Source: Desulfobulbaceae bacterium
GTDB taxonomy: Bacteria > Desulfobacterota > Desulfobulbia > Desulfobulbales > Desulfocapsaceae
Length of the DNA: 34,533 nucleotides
Reading direction: 5' to 3'
NCBI GenBank assembly: GCA_026988015.1
Contig: JALSMA010000074.1
Span: 1-34,533 of the forward strand
Within the stretch, counting starts at the first letter, position 1. Each line of letters begins with the position of its first letter. The notes under the pieces are model-generated. The model was not told the origin of the DNA, searched no databases, and saw only the letters and a list, made by a program, of their open reading frames with translations. This document shows, one piece after another, positions 15,502 to 24,617 of the stretch. Made by a program: the position numbers and the translations under genes.

Positions 15502-15896
15502 GTTTTCCTCCTATGGACAAACAGACATACCTTCGGGTATCATAGCTCTAATCCTATGTCATAATACCCTGAAATCAATTTTTTGATTCTACTTTTTTTA
15601 ATTAAAAAATACCAGACGTTTTCCCCTGCAGCATGATAAGATATCCATAACTGTTCATCAGTACCTCTTCTTCATCCATTTGGCCCTTCTCAGGTAGCAC
15701 AAGTAGCTCCGAGATTCCGAATGAACGACTCCAACACCCCATATTGAACAGTTACATTCAGAGCTAGTTGCAATTTTCGCGCTCAGCCAAAATAATGACA
15801 AGTATCCTTTAGACAGGGAATCACCCAATGGCCATTTTGGACTTGAAAAATATCAAGCACCTCTCTAAATATAACTCATGTTCATAAAAAATACTT
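15502..15896. other. intergenic region between divergent pal and glucan phosphorylase
   Basis: Nothing that looks like a gene or RNA gene. AT-rich just upstream of pal, including TTTTTTTAATTAAAAAA near 15595, which may be part of the pal promoter region. No clear -35/-10 pair stands out. Confidence 0.4.
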
Positions 15897-15917
15897 AGGA
15901 AGCCGTCACGGATCCAG
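15897..15917. repeat. dispersed 21-bp palindrome, copy 3 (diverged)
   Basis: AGGAAGCC-GTCAC-GGATCCAG matches 17 of 21 positions of the consensus (arms CTGAATCC and GGATTCAG). It lies upstream of the glucan phosphorylase gene. Confidence 0.45.
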
Positions 15918-15928
15918 AAAAAAGAAAC

Positions 15929-15950
15929 TCTCAGGACTCACCTCCTGAGA
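15929..15950 (+). promoter_or_regulatory. hairpin in the phosphorylase leader
   Basis: TCTCAGGA (15929-15936) and TCCTGAGA (15943-15950) form a perfect 8-bp stem with loop CTCACC, 26 nt before the GTG start. It could be an mRNA leader structure or a protein site. It has no T-run, so it is not an intrinsic terminator. Confidence 0.4.
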
Positions 15951-15975
15951 ATACTCACTATACAGCCCATCTCAA

Positions 15976-18207
15976 GTGGCGTCCATCTTCAACCGACACT
16001 CTACTATGCATGCAAGCAACTACAACAACAAAAATCTGAACCTCCACAACCTTGTTGCCACCAGCAAGTTTGGTACCTTTTTTGGTGTTTCCCAGAAAAT
16101 TTTTGATGAGGTCTGGCAAAAACTCACCGCCTCAGATGCAAATTCCGTTGTCTATATATCCATGGAAATCGGTGCAGACCCCGATGTCTTCCACCCCGTA
16201 AAAGACAAACTCATGGATCTCGAGAAAACTGACAGCATGGACTCAAGACTAAAGAAATTCATCAAAAAACTCTTCCATGGACCTGAAAAAATCCCCTGTT
16301 ACGGTGGAGGGCTTGGAGTTCTTGCCGGAGATACCCTTAAAAGTTTTGCAGATTGCAGAATACCCGTTGTGGCGGTAAGTCTGCTCTACCGTGATGGTTA
16401 CTTTTCTCAGATAGTGGACTCAAAACTTGGTCAGATCTCCCAGATTGTCGAGTGGCTCCCTGAAGACACCCCTGGCCTCTACCTCCTGCAAGACCCTGAA
16501 AATCCTGGCACACCGCTTCAAATCCAGATACCTTTTTTCAATGAATATGACCAGGAAACCATGGCCTCGGCCCATGTCTGGATGAAGATGGAAGTAAACC
16601 ACACACTTGATTACTTTATCCCCGAGCTTCTGCTCGATTTTTCTCTCGATGACAATCCGGCCCCCATAAGAGATGCCGCTGGACGACTTTACAACTCCGA
16701 GTCATCCATCATCAAGGCCACGCAACGCAGAATGCTGGGCACAGGGATTTTACCAGTGATGCAGGCAATGGGAATTACATCCTCAACCCTGCATCTCAAT
16801 GAACAGCACGGAGTTGTGGTCGCGCTGCAGCTCATCGCAGAAGAACTCATGGGAAGCCTCAAGCACACAGATTTATCTCAAGCGACTGATGAACAGATTC
16901 TCAGTGCTGCTGACAAAGTGGCAAAAAGTCTAGTATACACTATTCATACTCCGGTTAAAGCCGGCCACGACCGCTTCAACAAGTCTGTATACGCCGGAAT
17001 CAGCCATAAATCGTGCAGACATATCCTTGAACTACTGGCCCACGATACGGAATCACCACATTCCTACAATTTCACAACCCTTGCCATGAGGGTTAACCGT
17101 ACTGCAAACAGTGTCAGCAGGCTGCACCGGGATGTTACCCATAAGCAATTCCCCGATTTTGCAGAAAAAATTACCGCCATAACCAATGGTGTTCACCACC
17201 TTACCTGGATAAGTGACGCCAGAGCTGAGCTCTTTGACAATTTCCCTGAGCTTGCCGACTGGAGAAGCAACCCGGGAGCACTCAGAAACACTGTCGCGCT
17301 GAAGGATAACAAACGGTTTAGAACCTACCTGCTTCGTGCTTGGGAAGAGGACTCCTCACTCCTTTACTCATTTGTCAATTCCATGCTTCTGCAGCACCGT
17401 AACCAGATGACATCAACCTGGATAGATCCACCAAACCACTATTCAAACATCATCGATATCGACACAAAACTTGACCCCGCTGTCTTTACGGTAGGATTTG
17501 CCAGACGTTTTTCAACGTACAAGCGGGCAGATCTTATTTTTGACAACGTTGACACCCTCTGCGCCATTGCCGTTGACAACAACTGGCCGATCAACTTCCT
17601 CTTTTCCGGCAAGGCCCATCCAGCTGACGAGCCTGGAAAATCTGTCATTAAGCTGATCCTCGATTACCAGCACGAACTCCACACAAAGAGTAACGGCCTG
17701 GTGAACCTGATTTTCATTCCAAATTACGATATGAAGATCGCCAAATTGATGGTTGCTGGTGTCCATGCCTGGCTCAACAACCCCAAACGTCCCCTTGAAG
17801 CTTCTGGAACCAGCGGCATGAAAGCAGCATTGAACGGTATCCCAAACCTGTCAATCATGGATGGCTGGTGGGTCGAAGGATATCACGACGGCCTCACCGG
17901 TTGGAAGTTCGGGTATGAGGGGCCGATTGATGAAGCAGATCTATCCGAATCTCCTGAGACCCTTCTCTACACAGAGGACTCTGCTTCCTTTTATGAAATA
18001 CTGCCAAAAGTACTTGAAGAATTTTATGAAGATGCTGACAAGTCAAAATTTATAGACAAGGCTATCATGAACCTGAGCCTTAACATTCCGATCTTCAACA
18101 CCCATAGAATGGCGGCTGAGTACCTTCAAAAATACAAGATCAACCTTCCGCCATCGCTACAGAGCAGAATGGACACTTTCGCCGAACTTTATAATAGTAA
18201 TGAGTAG
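15976..18207 (+). CDS. glgP: alpha-glucan (glycogen) phosphorylase
   Basis: PLP-dependent GT35 enzyme that releases glucose-1-phosphate from glycogen or maltodextrin. Conserved segments: VVYISMEIG at the N-terminus, CYGGGLGVLAGDTLKSFAD, TLHLNEQHGVVVALQ, the VHHLTWISDARAELFD region, VGFARRFSTYKRADLIFDN, FSGKAHPADEPGK, and the PLP site EASGTSGMKAALNG with the PLP lysine at residue 616. The EASGTSGMKAALNG form and the following LSIMDGWWVEG place it in the archaeal/bacterial alpha-glucan phosphorylase subgroup rather than the classic muscle/E. coli GlgP type. Length 743 (from GTG) fits. The start is uncertain: neither the GTG at 15976 nor the ATG at 16006 has a clear ribosome site. No other glycogen gene is next to it. 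Confidence 0.93.
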   Translation: MASIFNRHSTMHASNYNNKNLNLHNLVATSKFGTFFGVSQKIFDEVWQKLTASDANSVVYISMEIGADPDVFHPVKDKLMDLEKTDSMDSRLKKFIKKLFHGPEKIPCYGGGLGVLAGDTLKSFADCRIPVVAVSLLYRDGYFSQIVDSKLGQISQIVEWLPEDTPGLYLLQDPENPGTPLQIQIPFFNEYDQETMASAHVWMKMEVNHTLDYFIPELLLDFSLDDNPAPIRDAAGRLYNSESSIIKATQRRMLGTGILPVMQAMGITSSTLHLNEQHGVVVALQLIAEELMGSLKHTDLSQATDEQILSAADKVAKSLVYTIHTPVKAGHDRFNKSVYAGISHKSCRHILELLAHDTESPHSYNFTTLAMRVNRTANSVSRLHRDVTHKQFPDFAEKITAITNGVHHLTWISDARAELFDNFPELADWRSNPGALRNTVALKDNKRFRTYLLRAWEEDSSLLYSFVNSMLLQHRNQMTSTWIDPPNHYSNIIDIDTKLDPAVFTVGFARRFSTYKRADLIFDNVDTLCAIAVDNNWPINFLFSGKAHPADEPGKSVIKLILDYQHELHTKSNGLVNLIFIPNYDMKIAKLMVAGVHAWLNNPKRPLEASGTSGMKAALNGIPNLSIMDGWWVEGYHDGLTGWKFGYEGPIDEADLSESPETLLYTEDSASFYEILPKVLEEFYEDADKSKFIDKAIMNLSLNIPIFNTHRMAAEYLQKYKINLPPSLQSRMDTFAELYNSNE

Positions 18208-18236
18208 AGATTTTGATTGGAAGATTCTTGTTTATA

Positions 18237-18266
18237 CTGTAAATTTTAGAAAATTCTGATTTACAG
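18237..18266. promoter_or_regulatory. inverted repeat CTGTAAAT...ATTTACAG upstream of gene 18288
   Basis: Perfect 8-bp arms separated by 14 nt, 21 nt before the start codon of the next gene. A possible -10 (TATACT, 18233-18238) and an upstream TTTTGA 16 nt before it overlap the left arm. The arrangement would suit a repressor site. Confidence 0.4.
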
Positions 18267-18287
18267 CTTCCTCCACAGGAGAACAAC

Positions 18288-18716
18288 ATGGCCAAAGCCC
18301 ATATAAGTGCGACTAATGCCACCGATAAGACCATCCGTGCCATTGACAGAAAACGAGAGCGAGAACGAAGATTTATCCTGAACAAAGCCCGTGACAACGC
18401 AGACGAATTCGCCGCACGGGTAACCCAGCGCCTCATCGACCGTGAGGTTCTTGAGATCACCTCTGTCCAGGCCGTGCGGGATGCCTTTACTGAGCAACTC
18501 AGGCAGCTCCCCACCATGGAAGAATTTGATATTCAGCTAAAAGTTGCTCCCATCCGAACCTTGATTCCTGACCCCAATATCCTCAGCCTTTATCTCACAG
18601 GCTATGTCATAGAAGATCTGATTAACAACCCTGCAGTTGAAGATGTTTTCGGGGAGGATATCGATATTTATCGTGCCATTGATTCGATTTTCAAAGTTCT
18701 TCGACCACAGCAGTGA
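18288..18716 (+). CDS. conserved-looking protein of unknown function, coupled to radical SAM gene
   Basis: I do not recognise this 142-residue protein. It is soluble, with a very basic first helix (residues about 15-35: IRAIDRKRERERRFILNKARDN). A predicted helical middle follows (TQRLIDREVLEITSVQAVRDAFTEQLRQL), then an acidic C-terminal part (LYLTGYVIEDLINNPAVEDVFGEDIDIYRAIDSI). No cysteines, signal peptide or membrane segments. A good ribosome site (AGGAGA) precedes the ATG. Its stop overlaps the GTG start of the radical SAM gene (GTGA), so the two are translationally coupled and probably act together, for example as a partner or substrate-binding protein. That role is inference from position only. 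Confidence 0.8.
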   Translation: MAKAHISATNATDKTIRAIDRKRERERRFILNKARDNADEFAARVTQRLIDREVLEITSVQAVRDAFTEQLRQLPTMEEFDIQLKVAPIRTLIPDPNILSLYLTGYVIEDLINNPAVEDVFGEDIDIYRAIDSIFKVLRPQQ

Positions 18717-19993
18717 CACATCCCTCCGGCCAACCGTCCCTTGTTTATGCAGATGTCCGTGGAAATATAACTGATTTCTCCGATTTGCACGCTGCAGGAA
18801 TGAGTTGTGGCGAGTTCAAGCTACCTGAATTAGATGACTTTATCCCGCTACCTGAAGGCAGCGAGCTTTTTGTCCTTCCCGGCAGGTTACCTGTTGGATA
18901 CCATCGCCAGACAGCAGAGCCCCTGCTTCTTGAAGAAGCCCCCTACTCCAGTGGCATTATCCAGGCAGTGGCCGCCTTCATGTCTCCTGCCCATACAGCC
19001 ATTTTGAACAGTGCCTACCAAACGGGAAAGGATGCTCCAAGGCTGCCGCTCTTTGCATATACCGCAGTCGGCTGGTATGATGATCAGTTCTGGACCACGG
19101 CCTTTCGCAGTGACAAGGATATCAGGCAGGACTGCAGCCAGTTCAACCAGAATGAAATCAACACCAAAACCGCAAAAAAACTCCGTAGCAAACCTGACAA
19201 CAGGCTGATTCAACACCTTGGAAAATGCTGCCTTACCTACGGTTGTCCTGCAGCTAGAAACTACTTTCTCGGTCGCTGGGAGGCACCATTACCGACATCC
19301 CCGACATGCAACGCCAGATGTATTGGCTGTATATCCCTTCAGGCATCCGGCAAATGTTCTGCCACACAGGATAGAATACAGTTTGTCCCCACAGTATCAG
19401 AAATAGGCGAAGTTGCCATTCCACACCTGCAAAAAGCCAGTGATGCCATTGTAAGTTTCGGTCAGGGTTGTGAAGGAGAACCGCTGTTACAGGCAGACAC
19501 CATCGAAAAAGCAATCATTGCTATTAGAAGAAATACTGACAGGGGCACCATTAACCTGAACTCAAACGCCAGCCTCCCCCTTGCCATAAAACGGCTTGCA
19601 GTTGCCGGATTGGACAGCCTCCGTGTTTCCATTAATTCGGCCCAGGAATTTCACCATAACAAATATTACCGTCCCCAGAATTTCACCTTATCAGATGTCC
19701 TGGAATCTATCAGTGTAATGAAAGGAGAAGGGGGCTTTGTCTCACTTAACTATTTTATCCAACCCGGGTTCACCGATTCAGTGAAAGAATTTGAATCCCT
19801 CTGTTCCCTGCTCAGCACCTATCAGCCGGATCGTATCCAATTACGAAATTTAAACATGGACCCTGAATGGTACCTGAAAAGTATCAGACTCAAAGAACCT
19901 GTCATATCAATGGGCATGAGACAGTGGCTCCGCAAATTAAAGACACTTTTTCCTCAATTACAACTTGGTTACTACAATCCCGTAATCCACTAA
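18713..19993 (+). CDS. radical SAM protein of unknown function
   Basis: Radical SAM enzyme that should bind a [4Fe-4S] cluster through Cys199, Cys203 and Cys206 (TCNARCIGC, the CX3CX2C motif) and cleave SAM. The N-terminal 180 residues form a separate domain (YADVRGNITDF, FIPLPEGSELFVLPGRLPVGY, LPLFAYTAVGWYDDQFWTTA) ending in CCLTYGCPAARNYFLGRWEAPLPTSP. I recall this arrangement from an uncharacterised radical SAM family common in Desulfobacterota. After the cluster motif come FGQGCEGEPLL (the GGE-like SAM-binding strand), INLNSNASLP and LRVSINSA, typical of the TIM-barrel core. There is no SPASM domain. The GTG start overlaps the previous stop, indicating coupling. The substrate is unknown. 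Confidence 0.88.
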   Translation: MTHPSGQPSLVYADVRGNITDFSDLHAAGMSCGEFKLPELDDFIPLPEGSELFVLPGRLPVGYHRQTAEPLLLEEAPYSSGIIQAVAAFMSPAHTAILNSAYQTGKDAPRLPLFAYTAVGWYDDQFWTTAFRSDKDIRQDCSQFNQNEINTKTAKKLRSKPDNRLIQHLGKCCLTYGCPAARNYFLGRWEAPLPTSPTCNARCIGCISLQASGKCSATQDRIQFVPTVSEIGEVAIPHLQKASDAIVSFGQGCEGEPLLQADTIEKAIIAIRRNTDRGTINLNSNASLPLAIKRLAVAGLDSLRVSINSAQEFHHNKYYRPQNFTLSDVLESISVMKGEGGFVSLNYFIQPGFTDSVKEFESLCSLLSTYQPDRIQLRNLNMDPEWYLKSIRLKEPVISMGMRQWLRKLKTLFPQLQLGYYNPVIH

Positions 19994-20089
19994 AAAGACA
20001 CAGCTTTCCTGTTTTCCTGATCTACATCAATTTTTTTTCAGTCAAAAACTCCCTTTTCTTTTCATTTTTTCCTTTTATAATTCAAAAAA

Positions 20090-20118
20090 TTGGTCTAGAT
20101 TACCACCTCAAGAATAAT
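20090..20118 (+). promoter_or_regulatory. candidate sigma70 promoter of the Fur-family gene
   Basis: TTGGTC (20090-20095), a 17-nt spacer, then AATAAT (20113-20118), 26 nt before the ATG. The region is very AT-rich. No perfect Fur or PerR box was found, although autoregulation is common in this family. Confidence 0.45.
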
Positions 20119-20143
20119 TACTACTCACTCTAAGAGGATTCTA

Positions 20144-20560
20144 ATGCAACTCACCCCACAAATGCGTTTGACCACTCAACGTCAAATAATTCTAGAAGAA
20201 CTTGGGAAGGTAACCTCCCATCCGACCGCCAATGAAATCTATGACATGGTAAGGAAACGCCTTCCGCGCATTGGCCTTGGTACCGTTTACAGAAACCTTG
20301 AGCTAATGGCTGAAACAGGAATCATCCTTAAACTTGAAGTCGGCGGAACCCAGAAACGTTTTGACGCCACAGTTGCTCCCCATTACCACATCCGATGTCT
20401 CAGTTGTGGCAAGGTAGACGATATTGAGATACCAGTAATGGCAGATATAAACAAAACTGCAGCTGAAATAAGCCACTATGAGGTTCTCGGGCACCACATC
20501 GAATTCTCTGGAATCTGCACTGAATGCAACAGCACCTCCGAAGAGGCACTGATCAACTGA
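20144..20560 (+). CDS. Fur-family metalloregulator, PerR-like
   Basis: Dimeric metal-dependent repressor. The N-terminal winged helix (residues 1-80) contains RLTTQRQIILEEL and PRIGLGTVYRNLELMAETGII. The C-terminal dimerisation domain has the two CXXC structural zinc sites (CLSCGKV and CTECNS) and the HYHIRC metal-site region. Length 138 is normal. The overall sequence is closer to PerR-type members of anaerobes than to classic iron Fur, but ligand residues alone do not settle this without alignment. A clear ribosome site (AGAGGA) lies before the ATG. A rubrerythrin gene, a typical PerR target, is present 12 kb away. It ends at a bidirectional terminator shared with tyrS. Confidence 0.9.
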   Translation: MQLTPQMRLTTQRQIILEELGKVTSHPTANEIYDMVRKRLPRIGLGTVYRNLELMAETGIILKLEVGGTQKRFDATVAPHYHIRCLSCGKVDDIEIPVMADINKTAAEISHYEVLGHHIEFSGICTECNSTSEEALIN

Positions 20561-20585
20561 CACAGCTGATCTCCCTGAGATTTAT

Positions 20586-20632
20586 AAAAAAAGGGGCCTG
20601 TCGGATAGTATCCGACAGGCCCCTTTTTTTTT
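20586..20632. terminator. bidirectional intrinsic terminator between fur-like and tyrS
   Basis: GGGGCCTGTCGGAT (20593-20606) and ATCCGACAGGCCCC (20610-20623) form a perfect 14-bp stem with a 3-nt loop, flanked by A7 on the left and T9 on the right. It therefore terminates both convergent transcripts. Confidence 0.95.
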
Positions 20633-20651
20633 ATACTTTCCCGGAAAACCG

Positions 20652-21863
20652 TTATTCAAAAACAACCTTACAGAAACGTCGTTTCCCAACCTTTATCAGC
20701 AACTCCCCCTGAGGAGACACGTTCGTTTTCATCTCAGTTACTTTAACACCATCAAGGGAAACAGCATTCTGCTTAATCATACGGCGACCATCAGAAGTGG
20801 ACTTGACCATCTCCAGATCAACAAGGAGTTGAGGCAGCCAGATGTCCTCATCGGAATGAATTTTCTTTTTAGCAATATCGTCTGGCAGACCACCCTTTCG
20901 GAAAACCTTTTCAAAGTTTTCCTCTGCCTGAAGAGCAGCCTCATCAGAGTGGAAGCGGGAGGTGAGCTCACGGGCCAACTGCTGTTTGATCTCTTTGGGA
21001 TGGCGTGCGCCAGAATCCATGTCAGCCCTTAAAGCGGCTATATCTTCACTGCTCAGATCACTCAGAAGTTCGTAATAACGAAACATGAGCTCATCCGAGG
21101 CGGAAAGTACTTTACCATAAATATCATTGGCAGGTTCCGACACCCCAATATAGTTGCCAAGGGACTTACTCATTTTGTTCACCCCATCAAGGCCCTCAAG
21201 CAACGGCAGGGTTAGTACAACCTGAGGTTCCTGTCCTCGAGAACGCTGCAGATCCCTTCCCATGAGCAGGTTAAAAAGCTGATCAGTCCCCCCAAGTTCA
21301 ACATCAGCCTTAAGTGCCACTGAATCATATCCCTGAATAAGAGGATACATGAATTCATGAATAGAGATGGGATTCCCATCACGAAATCTAACCTTAAAGT
21401 CTTCACGCTCAAGCATTCTGGCCACAGTGAGCTCTGACGCAAGACGAATCATATCAAAAGAGTCTAAATTGGCAAGCCAATCTGAATTAAACACAACTTT
21501 TGTCTTTTCAGGATCAAGAATTTTAAAAACCTGCTCCTTATAGCTCTCGGCATTTGCAGCAACATCCTCCCGTGTAAGAGCCTTCCGCGTCTCTGACTTC
21601 CCCGTTGGATCCCCAATCATCCCAGTAAAATCACCTATCAAGAAGTAGACATCATGTCCAAGATCCTGAAAATGTTTCAGCTTCTGCAGCAGTACAGTAT
21701 GCCCGAGGTGGAGATCCGGGGCCGTTGGGTCAAAACCTGCCTTTATCCGTAAAGGAACTCCACTTTCTTCTGATTTCTCAAGCTTTTTCAGCAGCTCATC
21801 ATGCCCGATACAGTCAACAACCCCTCTTTCAAGCAGGGCGATCTGTTCTTCAATAGTTGCCAT
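20652..21863 (-). CDS. tyrS: tyrosyl-tRNA synthetase
   Basis: Class I aminoacyl-tRNA synthetase charging tRNA-Tyr. The HIGH-like motif is HLGH in [15 protein letters not shown], and the KMSKS motif is intact ([14 protein letters not shown]). A C-terminal S4 RNA-binding domain ([16 protein letters not shown]...[10 protein letters not shown]) closes the protein. Length is 403. The open frame continues 20 codons upstream, but ATG 21863 ([14 protein letters not shown]) matches usual TyrS starts. It has only a weak ribosome site. The gene lies 91 nt after rny on the same strand and ends at the bidirectional terminator. The sequence fits the long TyrZ-like/TyrS2 group found in many Gram-negatives. 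Confidence 0.96.
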   Translation of the reverse strand: MATIEEQIALLERGVVDCIGHDELLKKLEKSEESGVPLRIKAGFDPTAPDLHLGHTVLLQKLKHFQDLGHDVYFLIGDFTGMIGDPTGKSETRKALTREDVAANAESYKEQVFKILDPEKTKVVFNSDWLANLDSFDMIRLASELTVARMLEREDFKVRFRDGNPISIHEFMYPLIQGYDSVALKADVELGGTDQLFNLLMGRDLQRSRGQEPQVVLTLPLLEGLDGVNKMSKSLGNYIGVSEPANDIYGKVLSASDELMFRYYELLSDLSSEDIAALRADMDSGARHPKEIKQQLARELTSRFHSDEAALQAEENFEKVFRKGGLPDDIAKKKIHSDEDIWLPQLLVDLEMVKSTSDGRRMIKQNAVSLDGVKVTEMKTNVSPQGELLIKVGKRRFCKVVFE

Positions 21864-21954
21864 TGTACTTACTGATTCTGTATTTTTTATTGTATGTAAA
21901 TGTAACCAACAATGCCGACTCATGTATCATAGCACTGACAGGTAACCTGAATCC

Positions 21955-23514
21955 CTATTTTGCATATTGAACTGCGCGGGTTTCCCTGATTACAGTCACC
22001 CGGATCTGGCCGGGATAGGTTAATTTTTCTTCTATTGATTTTGCAATGTCCTGACTGAGCAGAGTGGCTTCACCATCCTTTACCTTTTGTGAATCCACAA
22101 TAATCCGCAAGTCACGACCAGCCTGAATGGCGTAGGATTTCTCAACACCATCAAAAGCTCCAGCTATTGCCTCAAGATCCTCGAGTCGCTTCACATAAGA
22201 TTGAAGCATCTCCTTTCTGGCACCAGGGCGTGCTCCCGACAGAGCATCAGCAGACTGTACCAGAACATCAAGAACAGACTGTGGTGGCTGATCTTCATGG
22301 TGAGCTCCAATGGCATATACAACCTCTTCGGGTTCTCCATATTTTCTGGCAAGATCACGGCCGATTATTGCATGGGATCCTTCAACCTCATGATCAACGG
22401 CCTTACCAATATCATGAAGAAGACCAGCACGTTTAGCCATCTTCACGTCAATTCCAAGTTCAGCGGCCATGATCCCACAGAGAAACGCAACCTCCAGGGA
22501 GTGCTGCAGCACATTCTGACCATAACTGGTCCTGTACTTAAGCCGACCAAGAGTATTAATGAGTTCCACGTGTACTCCATGTGAACCGACATCAAAGGTC
22601 GCCTGCTCACCAGCCTCACGCATTACGACTTCAAGCTCCCTAGTCACTTTCCCCACAACTTCTTCAATTCGCGCCGGATGAATACGACCATCATTAATCA
22701 ACTGAAGCAGGGCAAGCCGGGCAACCTCACGACGCACGGGATTAAAGCCTGATAATATCACGGCCTCAGGAGTATCATCGATAATAATATCAATACCTGT
22801 CGCAGCCTCAATGGCCCGGATATTTCGCCCTTCACGGCCAATAATCCGTCCCTTCATCTCATCATTTGGCAAAGGTACCATGGACACGGTTTTGTCTGCC
22901 ACATAATCCCCGGCATATCTTGAAATTGCCAGGGCCAGAATATTTTTGCCTTTCCGATCCGCCTGCATTTTCATCTCATTTTCAATGCGGGCGAGGCGCT
23001 TTGCCGCATCCATGCGAGCCTCACTTTCGAGAGACTCCATGAGCATTTTTTTGGCCTCCTCCTGGCTGATACCTGAGAGTTTTTCAAGCTCGTATCTTTT
23101 TTTGCCGATAAGAAGATCAACCTCTTTATTTTTCTCTACCAGCTCTTTTTCCTGTTCCTTAAGATGCCCCAGGCGCTTTTCGTGTTCTGCCTGACGCTTG
23201 TCAAAGGCCGCCCATTCTTGACGCAACTGACCTTTTTTCTGACCAAGACGTTGCAGCTCTTCCTTCAGATCCTGCTTCTCCTTACGGATTTCCTCCTGGG
23301 CCGCCTGTTTCTGCCTATAGGCATCTTCTTTGCTCTTGAGCAAAGACTCTTTCTTAATCTGTTCAGCTTGAGAAATGGCTGTCTCAATGATCTGTTTCCC
23401 CTGGGAGTCAATATTTGCCTGATGACCCTCCACAAGGCGTTTTCGCAGGAAGACTCCGGCAACAATGCCCGCAATCAGACCTGCAACAAGATAGATAATT
23501 AGATAAACATCCAC
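21955..23514 (-). CDS. rny: ribonuclease Y
   Basis: Membrane-anchored endoribonuclease that starts mRNA decay. An N-terminal membrane helix ([20 protein letters not shown]), a long charged coiled coil (about 40-190, rich in K/E/Q), a KH domain ([27 protein letters not shown]), then an HD domain ([21 protein letters not shown]) with the metal-binding His-Asp pair. Start set at GTG 23514: a strong GGAGGA lies 7 nt upstream, and the 519 residues match the family. The frame open to 23538 has no such support. It probably has its own promoter (TTGACA, 17 nt, TGTAGT) with an inverted repeat around the -35. Confidence 0.96.
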   Translation of the reverse strand: MDVYLIIYLVAGLIAGIVAGVFLRKRLVEGHQANIDSQGKQIIETAISQAEQIKKESLLKSKEDAYRQKQAAQEEIRKEKQDLKEELQRLGQKKGQLRQEWAAFDKRQAEHEKRLGHLKEQEKELVEKNKEVDLLIGKKRYELEKLSGISQEEAKKMLMESLESEARMDAAKRLARIENEMKMQADRKGKNILALAISRYAGDYVADKTVSMVPLPNDEMKGRIIGREGRNIRAIEAATGIDIIIDDTPEAVILSGFNPVRREVARLALLQLINDGRIHPARIEEVVGKVTRELEVVMREAGEQATFDVGSHGVHVELINTLGRLKYRTSYGQNVLQHSLEVAFLCGIMAAELGIDVKMAKRAGLLHDIGKAVDHEVEGSHAIIGRDLARKYGEPEEVVYAIGAHHEDQPPQSVLDVLVQSADALSGARPGARKEMLQSYVKRLEDLEAIAGAFDGVEKSYAIQAGRDLRIIVDSQKVKDGEATLLSQDIAKSIEEKLTYPGQIRVTVIRETRAVQYAK

Positions 23515-23669
23515 AAAAACTCCTCCATAACAACACAATTAAACAGCGGCAGGAACAAGAGAGGAGAACCTTCAGCAAGGGGGGAAAGAAAGAAACGAGA
23601 TGAATGAGACCGTGGCAACACCCCCTGAGAAATTTTGATTTCAAAGAGATATCCATATCACGAGCTGGA

Positions 23670-23698
23670 ACTACAACAGTATAACAAGCTAGTGTCAA
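23670..23698 (-). promoter_or_regulatory. candidate sigma70 promoter of rny
   Basis: On the minus strand TTGACA (23698-23693), a 17-nt spacer, then TGTAGT (23675-23670). The -35 is a perfect consensus; the -10 matches 4 of 6 positions. The leader to the GTG start would be about 150 nt. Confidence 0.5.
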
Positions 23699-23720
23699 AC
23701 CTCCACCACCAGCTTGTTAT
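23681..23720. promoter_or_regulatory. 10-bp inverted repeat straddling the rny -35 element
   Basis: ATAACAAGCT (23681-23690) and AGCTTGTTAT (23711-23720) are exact reverse complements with a 20-nt gap containing the TTGACA. It could be a dimeric repressor operator, or a 3' hairpin of the RNA transcribed from the right. Confidence 0.55.
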
Positions 23721-23805
23721 TATTCTGCTATTTCTAATCTGCTATACGAAAAAAACACACCTTACAGATATATACAAACAACTACGAACCAACTACACTA
23801 TATGT

Positions 23806-24048
23806 TAAATCGGCCCCAATCAGGGGAACCGCTCGACAGCAGGTACAAACAGACTCTTCCCTTCCTCTTTTTCGCCTTCCTTCCTGAAACTCTTTAATCC
23901 TACCGCAGTCAATTCTGCCGGTAACTTCCAAGAAGTTCTGCAGAGAGTGCAGAACTTCTCCTGGAATATGCAAACAGGACAAATCAACAAAGCAATGACC
24001 TTCCTGAGAAAATAAAATTCCCCACCCTGCCGTGTCACCAGGAACGTT
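23806..24048 (-). ncRNA. candidate structured small RNA (6S-like) between zapA and rny
   Basis: A 680-bp gap with no gene lies directly downstream of zapA, where 6S RNA (ssrS) sits in many Proteobacteria. A sigma70-like promoter points into it. The predicted RNA has a perfect 11-bp apical hairpin, GAAGTTCTGCA-CTCTC-TGCAGAACTTC, extended by TTCCA/TGGAA. A second small hairpin follows, ACCGGCAG/CTGCGGT. A long-range closing pair, GACACGGCAGG with CCTGCTGTC, joins the ends with a 2-nt bulge. A final CGG..CCCC/GGGG..CCG hairpin may end it. The rod with an apical hairpin fits 6S only loosely, and the length (about 240 nt) is longer than usual, so the 3' end is uncertain. Confidence 0.45.
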
Positions 24049-24054
24049 AAACCT

Positions 24055-24084
24055 ATAATATAGGTGGGCAGACTCATAACTCAA
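24055..24084 (-). promoter_or_regulatory. sigma70-type promoter of the candidate RNA
   Basis: On the minus strand TTGAGT (24084-24079), an 18-nt spacer and TATTAT (24060-24055), the latter matching the -10 consensus at 5 of 6 positions. Start predicted near 24048. Confidence 0.5.
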
Positions 24085-24241
24085 TCGGGGAATTCGCAAG
24101 CGATTTTCCTTCCTGAGACAGCGGAGTTACCCTTTTTAAGAGAGTTGGCTCAACAACACTGATAATCACCAACAGGCCAGGGAAAACTGTAAACTATTCT
24201 TATTGCAAACAGTATAGCAAAGAATTTAAAAAAAATATAGC

Positions 24242-24556
24242 TTATCTTCCAACGAGAGGCTTTTCTCCTGCAAGTTGCTCGTCTATCTGTTTTCCAAGAC
24301 GGGCCAGCCTCCCTTCTGTTTCCTTCTTATAAGCATTGAAATCGCGTTTCAGTTCAACATACCGAGACGCAATGTTCAGACTTGCAAGCACCGCAACCTT
24401 TCCAACAGGGATACTTCCAGCAGCAGAAGATGAGCTGTTTTCACGAACGAGGTCAGTCACCATTTTGATTATTTCATCCACCTCTTCTTCAGGCGCACCT
24501 GTATAAAAAGCAAATTCATGCCCAATAAGTTCAAACCGAACCAGTCGTTCCAACAA
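24242..24556 (-). CDS. zapA: cell division protein ZapA
   Basis: FtsZ-ring associated protein that bundles FtsZ filaments. A short N-terminal beta domain (VRFELIGHEFAFYTGAPEEEVDEIIKMV) is followed by the conserved VAVLASLNIASRYVELKRDF stretch and a C-terminal coiled coil. Length 104 is normal. The start appears to be one of two consecutive TTG codons (24556 or 24553) after a GAGAGG ribosome site; no ATG is available in the right place. It lies 61 nt after a coiled-coil ZapB-like gene and directly upstream of the candidate 6S-like RNA. Confidence 0.88.
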   Translation of the reverse strand: MLERLVRFELIGHEFAFYTGAPEEEVDEIIKMVTDLVRENSSSSAAGSIPVGKVAVLASLNIASRYVELKRDFNAYKKETEGRLARLGKQIDEQLAGEKPLVGR

Positions 24557-24617
24557 ACCTACCTCTCAGCTAAGATATACTGCTCCCGTAACGGCTTTCT
24601 AAATTATACTGTACAAC

